DNA from: Panax quinquefolius
Taxonomy: Eukaryota > Streptophyta > Magnoliopsida > Apiales > Araliaceae
Reading direction: 5' to 3'
DNA: 64,000 bases
Assembly (NCBI GenBank): GCA_020205615.1
Contig: CM035164.1
Span: 1,453,501 to 1,517,500 of the forward strand
Below the pieces are notes generated by a model. It did not search any database and was not told the DNA's origin. It saw nothing but the letters and a program-made list of their open reading frames with translations. The first letter of the stretch is position 1. Each line of letters begins with the position of its first letter. The position numbers and the translations under genes are program-made. Of this stretch, positions 11,053 to 23,286 are shown piece after piece.

Positions 11053-14000
11053 CTTCATCACAAACAATATCAGAAATATCACCAGCCATGATATGCCATA
11101 TACCTGTAGTTTATTAAAGAAAAAGCATTTAGTAAGCACATACTAAACTGACGAGGGAACTTTTACAATGACATTGAAGGCGAAACAGGGTACTACGTAC
11201 CAGAAAACTTTGAGTCTTCTTTGTGATGTTTAAGTGATAAACGAGTCCATACTGGTAGATGAAAAATCGTAAAGCCAACAATATCTCAGCAATAATACCA
11301 CGCTTTCCAGAATGATGAAGATGTTCTTGTTCCTCCTCCCACCATGATTCCCAACTTTTTTCAGGTGGTACTCCAATACCACCTCGATTGCTTATCCATT
11401 TGTTCCAATCACTCCAATCATCAATGATCTTTTGCCATTCAAAACCAGAAGGATTGAAGAGGAAGGGAGCGAAAAGCCAGGTGCCAACCATGAACCATAT
11501 TGATACTGTGATTAAGATATAAGCAAGTGCCCCCCTATAGGTTTTACCAAAAATTTGGTACACAACAAGTAAAATCATTAGCTCGAGCCCCTTCACAAAA
11601 TGGCTGCGGGAGTAGAGCCGATAGTTTTCAGCAAACTTGGCATGAAACACTACAAACCCACGACCAGTAGGTCTATATTTCGCACCTCCATGAAGTAATG
11701 TCCTTCCATAATAGTGAGTCTTTGTTCCAAGTGAAAATGTGAAAAATACTGGTGCTAGTTGTAATTGCATCAGAATAAATTCACTTAATGCAGTTCGAAA
11801 CCTTTTTCCAAGCCAATCTCCATCATCATAGGCAAGGCCATCAAAAATCCAATTTGCACAAATGACTGTGAAGCAAGAGCCACTTGAAGTGGCTTGTTAT
11901 CTCGAATGGCTGGTTGAGTACTTAGACCCTCTTCAAGTCCACTAAGAACAAGATATAGTCGCCCGTAAAGGAATACATACACAGTAAGCACAGTAATCTG
12001 CCAAATAAATTATTGAAACCTCAAATAACTACAAAAGCAGATACTCAGAATTGGGTGGGGGGGAGGGGGGGGGGGGGGGGGCAGGGTAGATCTTTGAAAT
12101 ATACCAAGGTACTGAAGTAAAAACCGATGGTTGTGAAATAACATGATAGCATCCGGAAAAAATCGAAACGGTGCCCAAGCCTGTAAAGATCACGACTCAA
12201 CGTCTGTTCCCCATTCCCATTTGCTATTTTTGCTTCAAACAGTGAAATCTGATTAAGGCCCACATCCCTTCCTTTCCCTACTTGTATGTATTCATGATGT
12301 GTAACATTGCCTTCACGTAGTGTAGAATTAAAGCCTGCAAGCAATGTCATATTAGAAGAGTAACATGGTCGTTCAAGATCATTCGCAAAAGTTAAACCAC
12401 AAATGACTAAAACTACAGACTATGAATTTACCAGCGAATATGTCCTCGCTTAAGTTGATAATCTTGGAGGCTTTGCTAACACCTCCTCTCGTAAGGTGAA
12501 ACAGCCTATCAAAAACATCTGGATGGCCATAGTGAAATCGAACTCTGGATGAGAAACAAAATAATAGTAGTTAATGAACAATTTTTGTGCAAGCACAACA
12601 CTGAATAAATGAGTCACAAGAGAAATAGACGTTGGGCATACTGAATGGAAATAAACCTCAAAGTTGAACAACTGAGGACTGCCTCTTTATTTATTAGTAA
12701 AAGATAAAATATGATGGTGGCAAAGAGCATGCAGGGCCTCAGGCTTAATGTACACATAACTATAAATCACTATGGAAAGTACTAAGCAGTTCAACTAGGA
12801 AGAGATACATTTATACATGTCAATTCAATTCCTGAGCTGATTGCCTGACTACACCTCTTAACAATTGTAATCCCAGCTAAAAATTAAATTTGAACAACTG
12901 AGGATAGCCTTTTTTCGCATTTATTAGTAAAAAGATAAAATATAATGCTGGCAAGTAGCATTCAGGGCCTCGGACTAAAAAAATCAGCCAACCATAAGTT
13001 GTGGAATATAGGGAGGGAAATAATAAGCAAAAAAAAAGAGAGAACCATGGAGAAAAAAAGTAGTTGAAAAGGTAAACAATGCAATTTCACATATAACACA
13101 TTATTTATCAGATTTTCATATTCCTCCTTCCTTTGGAATCATTGTTAAGCTAAAACTTGTTGTAACATTTCCAACTTTTACAGATGAAGTTCTGAATCCT
13201 TATTTGTAAAGTTTTGGTTTAACAAATATATACAAAAACATACCACAAAATCAAAAGATAAATGACAACTAAACCAAATGTTAACATAATCGATTTTCAG
13301 TAATGATAGAGATAAGTCCCTTAGTGTTTTGTATTGATATCTTTACAAATAGCAACTTAGGATGGATCTGACTAAAATTTTAATATCAATCCAGGGATTA
13401 ATTCTTCCCTCCATCCTCATACCAACAAAAGAAAATGACAACACTCATACTCTTGTGTATGTGAGAGAGAGAGAGAGAGATCTTACTTCAAAGGGTTAGC
13501 TAACAATCTCTGGCCAATAGTTACAAAACTCGTCTCCTGATTTGACATAAACCATGCAAGAGAAGAAACACTGCATTGAATAACAAGTAAACTATGACTA
13601 TGAAAATGAGGAAAGAAAAATATATTAAGGTAAAAGTGAAACCAAAACAACGAAGAATATACCTTCCAGTAAATATATGCTCCCGAAAACCAAGAATACT
13701 AGGATATCTCACACCATCATGTTTCTTAAGAAACTCTTGAAGCAAATTCCTCATTTTCAAGGCTTCTTCCATGTAGTTATCCTAACGATGAAATTTAATA
13801 AGCTGATAGTCGGCACGGAAAGATCAAGTGCACCACAGAAACATGATAACTGTTGGAGATAACACAATTTTATTTTATGTTTGATTTGAAACTTTTTTTA
13901 TTTTTGGAATATGTTTTGTGACAAGTTGCAAGTCACAATTTAAGACTTTCAGCTTGAGGGGGAATGTTAAGAAGATTGTAGGATAATACCTATATTTTAT

Positions 14001-15166
14001 CTCTAACATGGTATCATCGTTTATTTTTATTGTTTAACTTCATCTTACAGAAAAAAAATTAGGTGGTTAGAGTTCAGTTTTAGTTCTTTTGTTAGGTTGT
14101 AGTTAGAGTTTTGTCATGCATTGCTAAAGTTGGTGCTCTAGTACTCCATTGCCCATATTTGAGGTTTCTTTTCGAAAATGCAGGCTGCTTTTTGCATGTT
14201 TATTTTGATTGTCACAGATTTCGATGCATTGAGTTGCAGTTCCCAGCATATGGAGAAACTATGGTCTTAGGGTCTGTTTGGTACTAATCGAGTATTAACA
14301 ACAGTAATATGTCCAGATCAGTTAATATCTCGGATTGAAATATATAAATGGATTTTTAATTGGAGTAAGGAATTTTATGGGGGCAGAGGTTTGAGGAAGG
14401 AGCGTGTCCTTCAATTTGTTGGGAGGCTTAAGAGTCCTTCGTTATTGAGGAAGGCAAAGAGTCCTTCATCGTTGTTGTTGGAGAGAAGTGTTCTCCATTA
14501 TTTCATCGTTGTTGTTGGAGAGAAGTGTTCTCCATTATTGCTTGCACATAATATCCTTGAAAAGTAGACGTGTGAAGTTATGTATTAGGATGAGAAATCA
14601 ACTTTGGGCATAAACATCATTGTTTCTATGGGAGTTTTCATAACCAAGTTATTTGTCCTATAAACATCTTATAAATTTTTATTCGTGCAAATTGAAGATC
14701 TCAATTTGAGGGGGAGTGTTGGAGATAACATAATTTCATTTTATGTTTGGTTTGAATCTTTTTTTATTTTTGAGATATGTTCTGTAACAAGTTGCAAGTC
14801 ATAATATAAAACTTTCAGCTTGAGGAAGAATGTTAAGAGGATTGTAGGATAATGCCATTATTAGAGTATATTATTATTAAAATTTGGTCACCAAGTATGC
14901 TTGGTGCCCGCACATACTTGGTGCCAACACATACTAGGCCACTACTCAACTAGTAGTAGCCTATTAATAAGACTTTAAGTACTCTTTCTAATGAGACAAC
15001 AACAATATTCAATACATCTATTTTATCTTTAACAATAACAATATACCTGATTCATATCTATAGTTTGTAAGCCTTCTCCACGTGTGAAGATAATAGCATG
15101 ATTCTGGTTTTCTGGCTTTCCTTCACCCAAGATAGCAGGTCCTGGAAGCTTTATTCGATAAATAAC
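11053..15166 (-). CDS. callose synthase exons 34-40 (frameshift in exon 39)
   Basis: Exons: 15047-15166, 13663-13781, 13487-13570, 12432-12544, 12105-12334, 11201-11997, 11053-11103, residues about 1299-1803. Conserved blocks: LPGPAILGEGKPENQNHAII, TRGEGLQTIDMNQDNYMEEA, SILGFREHIFTG, SVSSLAWFMSNQETSFVTIG, FHYGHPDVFDRLFHLTRGGV, FNSTLREGNVTHHEYIQVGK, GRDVGLNQISLFEAKIANGN, YLVLSGLEEGL, GTKTHYYGRTL, FAENYRLYSRSHFVKG and FNPSGFEWQKIIDDW. Exon 39 is 797 nt where 798 is needed. A T is missing from the run at 11797-11800, so GLEKGF is followed by ELH and TAA at 11787-11785, while the rest continues intact in another frame. Exon 39 ends SFL where relatives have SFW. The 17-codon exon 40 is a membrane segment (VYGISWLVIFLILFVMK). 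Confidence 0.92.
12056..12081. repeat. poly-G tract
   Basis: A G-run of about 26 nt broken by one A, in intron 38 just past the exon 38 donor (poly-C in the transcript). A likely site of assembly uncertainty. Confidence 0.9.
13463..13480. repeat. (GA)n microsatellite in intron 36
   Basis: An uninterrupted GA run directly next to the exon 36 donor, giving a pyrimidine run a few bases into the intron in the transcript. Confidence 0.9.
13851..15034 (+). mobile_element. small non-autonomous LTR retrotransposon, TSD ATAAC
   Basis: 5' LTR 13851-14008 (TGTTGGAGATAAC...CTCTAACA) is followed at once by TGGTATCATCG, matching the start of an initiator-Met tRNA primer site (usually TGGTATCAGAGC). A purine tract TTGAGGGGGAG precedes the 3' LTR at 14717-15034. 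Flanking ATAAC occurs at 13846-13850 and 15035-15039. The 5' LTR lacks about 160 bp present in the 3' LTR. The interior (about 700 bp) has no gag or pol. It makes up almost all of intron 34: without it and one TSD copy the intron would be about 76 nt. Confidence 0.85.
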
Positions 15167-15649
15167 CTGCATGTGAAAATCATGGTAAACATTTGGCAGA
15201 TGTTTGGAACACAGAAATTACAAAGCATATGAGGATATACATGTAATATTCATGAGACCCAATTACTTTTTCTTGTACACTCCAGTTGTGTTCCCTAGTT
15301 TCAAAAGTCCAATAAGTCCACCAAAATAACAAGACTTCTCATCCAATGCTTTTCAGACTTGAGCAGATCATCGAACCAAAAACGTTACCATATGGGTCAC
15401 TAGTTCAACCAATGGTAGAACCATTATTTAACCGGAGACACCATAATTACATATTAAATTCTTAAAAATATAATAATAAAGCAGCTGCAGATGGCTGCTA
15501 TGGTCCATTATGACATAAAAATAAAATCTACCAGCACTTCCAGCAAGATTGCTGCAAATGGCTTGGGGTCTAACTGAAATCAAGAATGACTATATGTTGT
15601 CATTTACACATTGCTTTCATCTATAAAAAAAAAAAGACATAATTTTTAC

Positions 15650-18469
15650 CTGGTCCAAATTTTGTCCTGGCTCAGAAGAATTTGACTTCGGCATAGCAGC
15701 CTTCACCAGAGAAGAATAATACACTTTTTGGTTAACTTTTTTTGATTTATCTTTGCTAGGCTCTTCAACCTCATCAATGTAAGCTACACGGAGAGATGGG
15801 TAACTGTCCCAAAAAAAGAAGGGATACACAGGTTCTAAGTTGTATAAATTAATCAATCACTACAGCAACATAGATGAATGAACAGTTACCCTGACATAAG
15901 CTTTAAAATGTCTGTCGCACGAGGATCGCCAGATCGCTTGTGAATCCCATATTGCTGGCATGAAACCACATATGTAAATTTCATATCAGCAACTGCTTGA
16001 CATTGAGTCCATAGTGACCTCTCTCCCTTCATCTGATCCTCATTTAATTCAATGGCCTTATAGCCTTCCATTAGATCTGATCAATGTCCACCACAATGTA
16101 ATAAAAAAAAATATAAATATATTTAAGTGACCAAAATGCAAACATCATTCTTACAAAACTATGACCCAAATCACTGTTGAGGAATAGTTACCTTCATCTT
16201 TTGCCATATCAAGGAAAGCTTGAAGTTCCAAGGCTTTACGGTAATACATCATACCTCTTACTGAGTAGTAATAATGTATCAGTCCATTGAAAAGTAAAAT
16301 TTTTAATGTGCTAACATGTATGAACAAGATATTGGAGGGTACCATGTAAACCAACTCTCTCCACCTCTATAGTGGGGAGAGGGGAAATAATATCAACATA
16401 TTTATAAAGACATACGTCTCTTACCAGTTTTAGTCAGAGTCTGGCCTCTATATGATGCCCAAAGTCGTAATTGCTCTTCTAATTCATCTAATCCTCTAAG
16501 TTCTTCTTCACTGTTGCACTTCATTCGCTCAAGAAAATTGTTCCACTCATCTACATTTTATTATTGGTTAGTCCAATAACAAACCAAAAAAAAGAGAATG
16601 AAAGAAAGAAAGAAAGAAAGATCACTACATAGGGCTTGAACAAAAATGCAAACCTGGAAAAATCTTCTGCAAGTAAAAGAGTATTGAAACCCCGTCTTCA
16701 TTTGGAACTTCCAAATCATGCAACGAGAAGAGGACCTCCTCCGTGTAATAAGGAGTCAAAACACTGTAAAGAACAAGTTAGGTCATGCATATTGTTAATA
16801 ATATTAATCCTAAGTAAGCTCGTTAATTTGCAACAAGATTTGATAATAATATAATGTTTCATGATTGTATGATCTCTAGTCTAATACACCTACAGGTGCA
16901 AATTGCAATAAGCCTAGGAATAGTAATTCCCCAAGTCACAGTGTATACACACAACTAGAAATTTGTGAAAGGTTGCAGGCCAACTTCATTTTGGTAAACA
17001 TGTGGACATATTTTGAAACTCTCGTTTATTTGATTCAGAAGAAATACCATTTGGAGGTGAAATAACAAGAGATAAAAAGAAGGAAACTCCCATCTTGGGT
17101 GAACTAAGGAAGCAAAAGCGAAAGAGAGAAAAAATTTAATCCTTACTTTGTGTCGATCAATTGGAAATTGTGCAAACCCCAATCTGATACTTCAGATAGG
17201 TACATGTTGTCTATGCTAAAGTCCAAGAATCAACCCAAACTTGAAAACATAAAAAAAAATCTACTAGGAGGGAAACAATTATGCACAACTACCAAAATCC
17301 ATCACCTTAAGTTCATTAGTTAGTAACATATCCTGCTCAACATATTGAACAAGGAAGAACAGAAACTACAAGGTTCCAATATCCACTTTGACTTCACTTG
17401 ATCGTGAACTTGTGATTATTACAACATCAATAATCTATAAGGAATGAATCAAGTACAAATACTTCGCTGAATGCATCATGTTAAGTAGACAAGTGAACTG
17501 CAAGAAGTAACTTGATAGTCAAATAAGAGGATAGGTGCTCCAACATATTATGGCAAGAAAGAACAACAACCAATAGATACAATCATAATCTTAGTTCTGT
17601 AGATTGATAATATTCTAATAGGAAACAAAAATGCTACTTCAGATCAAACAAAATAGGTTTGATCATAGATAGGTTACTTTAGACATGAAAATTCATCTCT
17701 CCCCCCCCCCCCTCCTCCCTCCCTCCCTCCCATACATATCTTAGAAAATTTGTCAACTACAGTTATTTCTCTTGTGAAAAAGTTGATAGAAAATAGTTCA
17801 AACAACTATAAGTCAACATTTGCTACTTAAAGCACAAATAAATTCTAGGAAGATGCAAGCCTCAAGCAAAAATTACTTTAAAAGGTTTTTCTAAAATTAA
17901 AATAACTTAAAAAGACTTACGAGAAAGAAAGCATATTGCGGACTTTGGGTGCCGAAGGCATGTCCATAAACAATGAATTGGAGAAGAAGGATATGCGTCT
18001 CCTAGCTTCTAAGTTTGATGGTACATCCATTGCAGATTCCTTTACTGTAAGTAACAGATAGAGTCTTTTGATCTGTAAAAGGCGAAGACAGAATTTCATA
18101 AGAATCATTGAAAACCAATATTATGACAACCTTTACCAAATTAGACCTCAAAGCAACCTTCTCTTTCCAAGCCTCTGATTCTGGAGTTGGAAATTTGATA
18201 GCTCCAGCAGATGCAAATAACTGATATTGTTGATCAAGGGAAGTCATCACCTCCTGTCCCGACCCACCATGAGTTGAATCTACCAAACTATAGATCGTAA
18301 CAACATTAGAATAACATGCAAAATGTAAAAATTATAAGTTCTAACATAATTAGGTGCAAGCAATTGACCTGGATATATGATCTTCCATCATTATATCTCT
18401 TGTCACAACCTCTAACATGTCCTGGAAAAGGATCACAACTTGATCCCTGTCCTCCTGCTTGTTCTCTAA
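15650..18469 (-). CDS. callose synthase exons 26-33 (central cytosolic loop)
   Basis: Exons: 18369-18469, 18158-18287, 17921-18072, 16654-16763, 16425-16550, 16192-16260, 15890-16076, 15650-15803, residues about 956-1298. Conserved segments include DQVVILFQDMLEVVTRDIMM, QQYQLFASAGAIKFP, LEARRRISFFSNSLFMDMP, PKVRNMLSFSVLTPYYTEE, DEWNNFLERMKC, WASYRGQTLTKT, VRGMMYYRKALELQAFLDMA, ERSLWTQCQAVADMKFTYVV, QQYGIHKRSGDPRA and YPSLRVAYIDEVEEP. The frame is open throughout. This is the start of the glucan-synthase domain proper. TLTKT replaces the usual TLTRT, a mild change. Confidence 0.94.
16764..17920. other. intron 28, no recognised feature
   Basis: Ordinary AT-rich intron of 1.16 kb. A C-rich run (poly-C then CTCC repeats) lies at about 17700-17731. 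No transposon ends seen. Confidence 0.5.
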
Positions 18470-18569
18470 CTGTAGAAATCAAACTAATTCAGTTTGTGAT
18501 TGTCCATAAATTTCATCTTGAACAACTGGATATTACTTCACTGCCATTTTCTGCATTTAAAAAACTTAC

Positions 18570-20628
18570 CAAGTATTTGATAAGCTTAACAAAGTGATCA
18601 TAGAGGCTAGGAAGAGCACTCATTTTGTATTCACTTATCAGATCACCAGAGTCAATGTGCTTGTCAACTTCTGAAAATATATAATCAATAACACTGAAAC
18701 AAGACACAGAACAAATTAATAAAAAACAAGAGAAAAGAAGAGCACCAAAAGAGAGGTAGACACATAATCAATTAGACAGGATGATTAACATTAATAAGAC
18801 ATTCTAATTTCAGATGAAAATTATCAAATGTACCAAAAACTTACTCTGTTTCATGAGCACCTCCAACCAAAACATTAATGATGTTCGAAATGAAGCATAG
18901 CACTTTCATGACAGCGCAGCGCCGACGACATATAATTGTCGGCCTCAATCCTCTTTTTCAGCTCACGGTCCTTGCCATTGCTGTCCTTAGCCATGTCCAG
19001 TGCTATTGGTATCTGTTCAATGTATTCAGGATGATACGGACCATCAGGGATTCAATAATATCTAGTAAAGTTATATAAATAATGAGGAGAAACTGTAATT
19101 TAAAAAGAAATCAACTGTTCACTTCAAATCAGCTAAAATAAGCACACAACATAAAAAAATAGTAGGAATTGAGTAGAGAAGGTAGTAGTCTATTTTCCCC
19201 CCTAGAAGAAAGGGTCACACCAGAACCAAAGCAGAATAGAAGATCAATGCCAAAAAGACCTTCAGATACAAACATTTGAGTAAAAATTATTTAACAATTG
19301 GTGTATATTTTGCAATTGTCTTGTCTAGGCAACTTAAAGGCACTTTTTATAAGCCTAGCACGAGAACATGTTCAGTTATTTTTTAATCTTTCTTTAGGAA
19401 GATAAAGTATTGTAGTCTACAACAATGAAAGTTATATAACAAATATTGTTTGCTTTCTTTAACGAATTACCAAAATGACTATTTTTAACCTTTCCCACAA
19501 TCAAAAGGAATTCTGACTGTCTTTGTTTTTTTATCAAAATCAATAGCGACTACTTTTCAACTGCTTTACCAGATATGTTTGATGAAACCCTTATTATATG
19601 ATCATAAAAGAAATGCGTTATTTCGGATGCATCATCTTTTGACCCACTTACATAATCGAATTTCAACAACTCTTTTACTTAATTGGTTTTTATTTTTAAC
19701 ATGACTAGTAAAAAACTCCATTACGCCTCTAATGTTCTAAACGGTTTTCTTGTTACTCCCTCCATTCCAAAAATATAAGATAAAAATGATCTTTAGTTTG
19801 TTCCAAAATAAATGATCAAAATGACTTTGGAAGTGAACTACACAAGTGAATGCTTTCATTTCTCAAGAGGATAGGTTATTCCTTAATTTTTACATTTTTA
19901 GTAAGTTGATCTTATACTTTGGAATGGAGGGAGTACTGTTTTAATGATTCCTAACTAGTTCCAACAGTGCACTTTACCTTTTCTTATATAAGACATTTTT
20001 TAACTAGAAGGACAATTCAAATCAATGATAAACAAGAGACAAACCTTGCTAGCAAGCAAAAAGGGAGGCCATTGTATGAGGTCCAAGTCACGATCAGCCC
20101 AATATGGAACAAGCAATAGGTCCATTTCCCTGAAAATGAAATAAGATAAGCAATTAACTAAGATAAAAAGAACTTCCAGGCAAATTTTAAATCCACATAA
20201 CAGGAGTCAACAACGTCAAAAGCTGTTTTCTTTAACGTCGGTTTTCTGAAGTAGCATGCATCATGTAATACCTATTACTAATAAGATCTTCCTCTCTGAA
20301 ACTAGTGATTATTTTGTTCCATAATTGAGCAAATCTTGCAGCTTCTTTCTCTTTATTGGAAGGGATCTGCAGCAATTATTTGACATAAACTTCATGTTAG
20401 TGAGTTATGTTGTTTAAACAAAAAAAAAATCAAAAATTCGCTAAGACTCATATAGAGACTGAAAACAAAAAGAAATAAAAGAGAGAATTAACCGCAGCAA
20501 AATTATGACAAAGTGGCCTTTAGTCCTTTCTTCTTAGCTGGCTCACTTCTTTCCTCTGGAATTAAACAGGCATTGAAAGCACCAGGCAAAGATTGAAACC
20601 TTGATCTTAGCATTCCCAAGGTTCGAAT
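18570..20628 (-). CDS. callose synthase exons 21-25 (two damaged exons)
   Basis: Exons: 20493-20628, 20272-20366, 20045-20129, 18845-19012, 18570-18693, residues about 755-955 at the start of the large cytosolic loop. Exon 21 opens [18 protein letters not shown] and then loses two bases after KATLS, giving TAA at 20505-20503. Exons 22-23 are clean ([40 protein letters not shown]). Exon 24 starts normally ([20 protein letters not shown]) but carries about 7 extra bases near the family's YMSCAVRECYASF block plus compensating single-base changes, and reaches TAA as read. Exon 25 is clean ([20 protein letters not shown]). All splice sites look normal. Confidence 0.88.
19756..19933. mobile_element. 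Stowaway-like MITE in intron 23
   Basis: 178 bp with perfect 14-bp ends CTCCCTCCATTCCA and TGGAATGGAGGGAG (allowing for the adjacent base), flanked by TA at 19754-19755 and 19934-19935. It is a different subfamily from the copy at 1581 but has the same structure. Confidence 0.88.
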
Positions 20629-22696
20629 CTGTAATCACATACAAGTAAGAAGTTGGTGCAACAACAAAAGCATAAAGAACGAACCAAGAAATATCCCATC
20701 TCATTAAGTTAAGGACAGATAGTTCTGGGAGCAATAAGAGCAGTTAGTAGGTAAACTATAACGAACCAAGAGCAGTTTGTAGCATAAATATTGAACAAAC
20801 CAAGATATATCCTACCTAAACTATTTTGACAATAAAACTTTTTCAACCCTCCTCCCCCGGGGTGAAAGGAGGATTTCTCACTTCATTCTCTCATTCAAAA
20901 TGGAGAACTACAAACTGCCTCAAAATATTTAAGATGTTAAGAACTAAGCCAAACAATAAATATCAAACTCTCAACAGAATCTCGCAAAGTGGTCTCTCCA
21001 ACAATATTTGTTTGTCGGTTAAGTGAACCATTTTCTTATCTAAGATATTCTTATAATAAGTTTCATCTTTCATTAATACTACCTACCCTGCTTTTTCCTG
21101 AAAAAACTACCAAGTACCAACAGCCACAAAAGCTTATATTTATTAGGAAATACGAAAAATTCTTCCATAGAAATTACCAAAAGCTTAGGTACATCGAGAA
21201 ATAGGCCAACCAGTGCATATTAAGCTCTCTCTCAACAGCCTCACACATGAGTGACAATGCCCTCCCGTGCTTCTTTCATTTGGAGAGGAACAAAGAGACA
21301 GAATATTATAAAGCCAGAACACTTTCACAAGGTCAATTACATTTTCATCAAAACAATAGTCAAACACCCAAGACTTCATGGGGATGTGACACAGTCCCAA
21401 TACTTATTGTCGAGGCATCGAACTCAAAAACAATTGGCAATGAGTGCAGTAGCTTCCACGATTATATAGTGAGTCTCAAGACTTAAATTTATATGGAACT
21501 TTTTAGCTCAGCAAGCCCCCTCATGTGTGGCGTAATTTTGAGTAAAACACATTGATAAAGGACAAGTTCCATAAGGGGTTTAGGGAAGAGATAAAAAAGA
21601 AGAAAGAATGAAAAGTAGGAGAAGAATAAAACTCGAAGGCCACAACGGCACAGAGCCAATCTCAAATAAATCAATATATAATACTATCTAATTAAACTTG
21701 TGAGATTACAATACTTATATAGAAAACTTAAGATTTGGAGACTAAATAAAAGTATAATACTAATATACTAGTAAGATAAGTATTCTATTATAGAAAAAAC
21801 TCCAGTTACCTAATCAATTTATACTTGAGAAAATAAATACCTAAAAAACTAAACAACCTAATTAACCTACTCTTAATGACCAACTACTACAATTTAAAGA
21901 TCTAATTTAATTACCATAAATTTATACACATAATAATATAGAATAATTAAAATAATTTACTAGTAATTCCTTCATTTTCATTCCACATCACGTGGACAAT
22001 TTATATTTGGTGACATGGAGCACGTGGTCCATTCAACCTTGCACATGAATAAAGTTGCATGTTGTGATACTATATTGAAGTATTCAACTCAAAACCAATT
22101 GGTAATGAGTATAATAGCGTCATAAGATTCTATCGTCAGCCTCAACTCTTAGCCTCAACTCTGAGCGCTTAGATTGCCTGACATGAAAATTTGCATCTTG
22201 ACGCTTCAGTTTTATCACTTTGTTTGGTACAAGGAAGGAGGGGGAGCATTTTCAACGGGGAAGTAATCCTAATTTACCTTATGTGGAGGGCAAGGGAACA
22301 ACTATTTTAATATAAACATCTGTTCCTGAATTTAACATGTCCATATTTGTGACGTGACGTCTGTAATACATGCAGAACATACTTTCACACTGAGAAATAA
22401 GGTATATACCCCTATGAATTTTTTTACTAGGTTAGACTACCTCTTGATTGGATGTGTGTTTCTAATGAATGAAGCAGTTTTTTATTTTCCTTCATGATTT
22501 TCATTTTAGCAACATATACAGGGATATTGCTGAAAGGCAAGTTATGAGTGGAGCAGCTTTCTAAATTTCTTTTTAGAGGATGGCAACAAAAAGGGGGGAA
22601 ATGTCGACAAGAATGTACCAATTAAATAAGAAAATATGTGCACAACAAGAATAACATTAAATCTCAAGAAATGAAACTAGAAAGCAATACGCTTGT
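20629..22696. other. intron 20, distal part with a diverged repeat pair
   Basis: No gene. Segments at about 21380-21480 and 22060-22150 share ACTCAAAACCAATTGGTAATGAGT-like sequence (AACTCAAAA-CAATTGGYAATGAGT), followed by AGTAGC/AATAGCG and a GTCAGCCTCAA/GTGAGTCTCAA end, suggesting a decayed element with direct repeats about 680 bp apart. The family is not identified. Confidence 0.4.
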
Positions 22697-23045
22697 GAGA
22701 GCTTCACTCTTGTGGTCTCTCACATACCACCATATTAGCTGATCGTATTGAACTTATATGGCACTATGACCAATTGTTTTTTTCTTTTTTTGGATAGGTG
22801 GAACCGGGATGCAATAACTGCATCTGAGCAGCAAGATCAAATTCCCCTCCTTAACCATTGGTATGTAGATACAATAAAGCTCTGGGAGACTAATCAGGTT
22901 ACCTGCTAACAGTACTTGAGACCAATACAGCTTAACTAAATATTCAATATCAATACTGCATGACCATGAGTAGCCCTGACATCACTTCTTTAAATAAGAA
23001 TAGCGAATAAGCAGGTTAAGGAGCATATATCGAAGCTCAACTAAC

Positions 23046-23132
23046 CTCTCCAAGACGACGGAATGCACCATAGATACCTCCAAACAATGTGGAGAATATG
23101 GCATACCAGTTCTGGGTATCCATAAAATAAAC
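23046..23132 (-). pseudogene. duplicate copy of callose synthase exon 20 with destroyed acceptor
   Basis: 86 of 87 bases match exon 20 at 25739-25825; the one change turns the Ile codon of DTQIWYA into Asn. The donor GTTAG is kept, but the acceptor AG is CG (change at 23134), so this copy should be skipped. If it were spliced in, it would add 29 in-frame residues repeating a membrane-proximal segment. Confidence 0.88.
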
Positions 23133-23286
23133 CGAAAAACAACTGACACGTAAGAGAGCTTCACTCTTGTGGTCTCTCACACACCACCATATTAGCTGAT
23201 TGTATTGGACTTATATGGCACTATGTCCAATTGTTTATTTCTTTTTCTGGATAGGTGGAACCGGGATCCAATAACTGCATCTGAGC

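Noticed and set aside
21247..21486. Overlapping 70-80 codon frames in intron 20
   Set aside because: Located in a diverged repeat; no family signature and competing frames on both strands.
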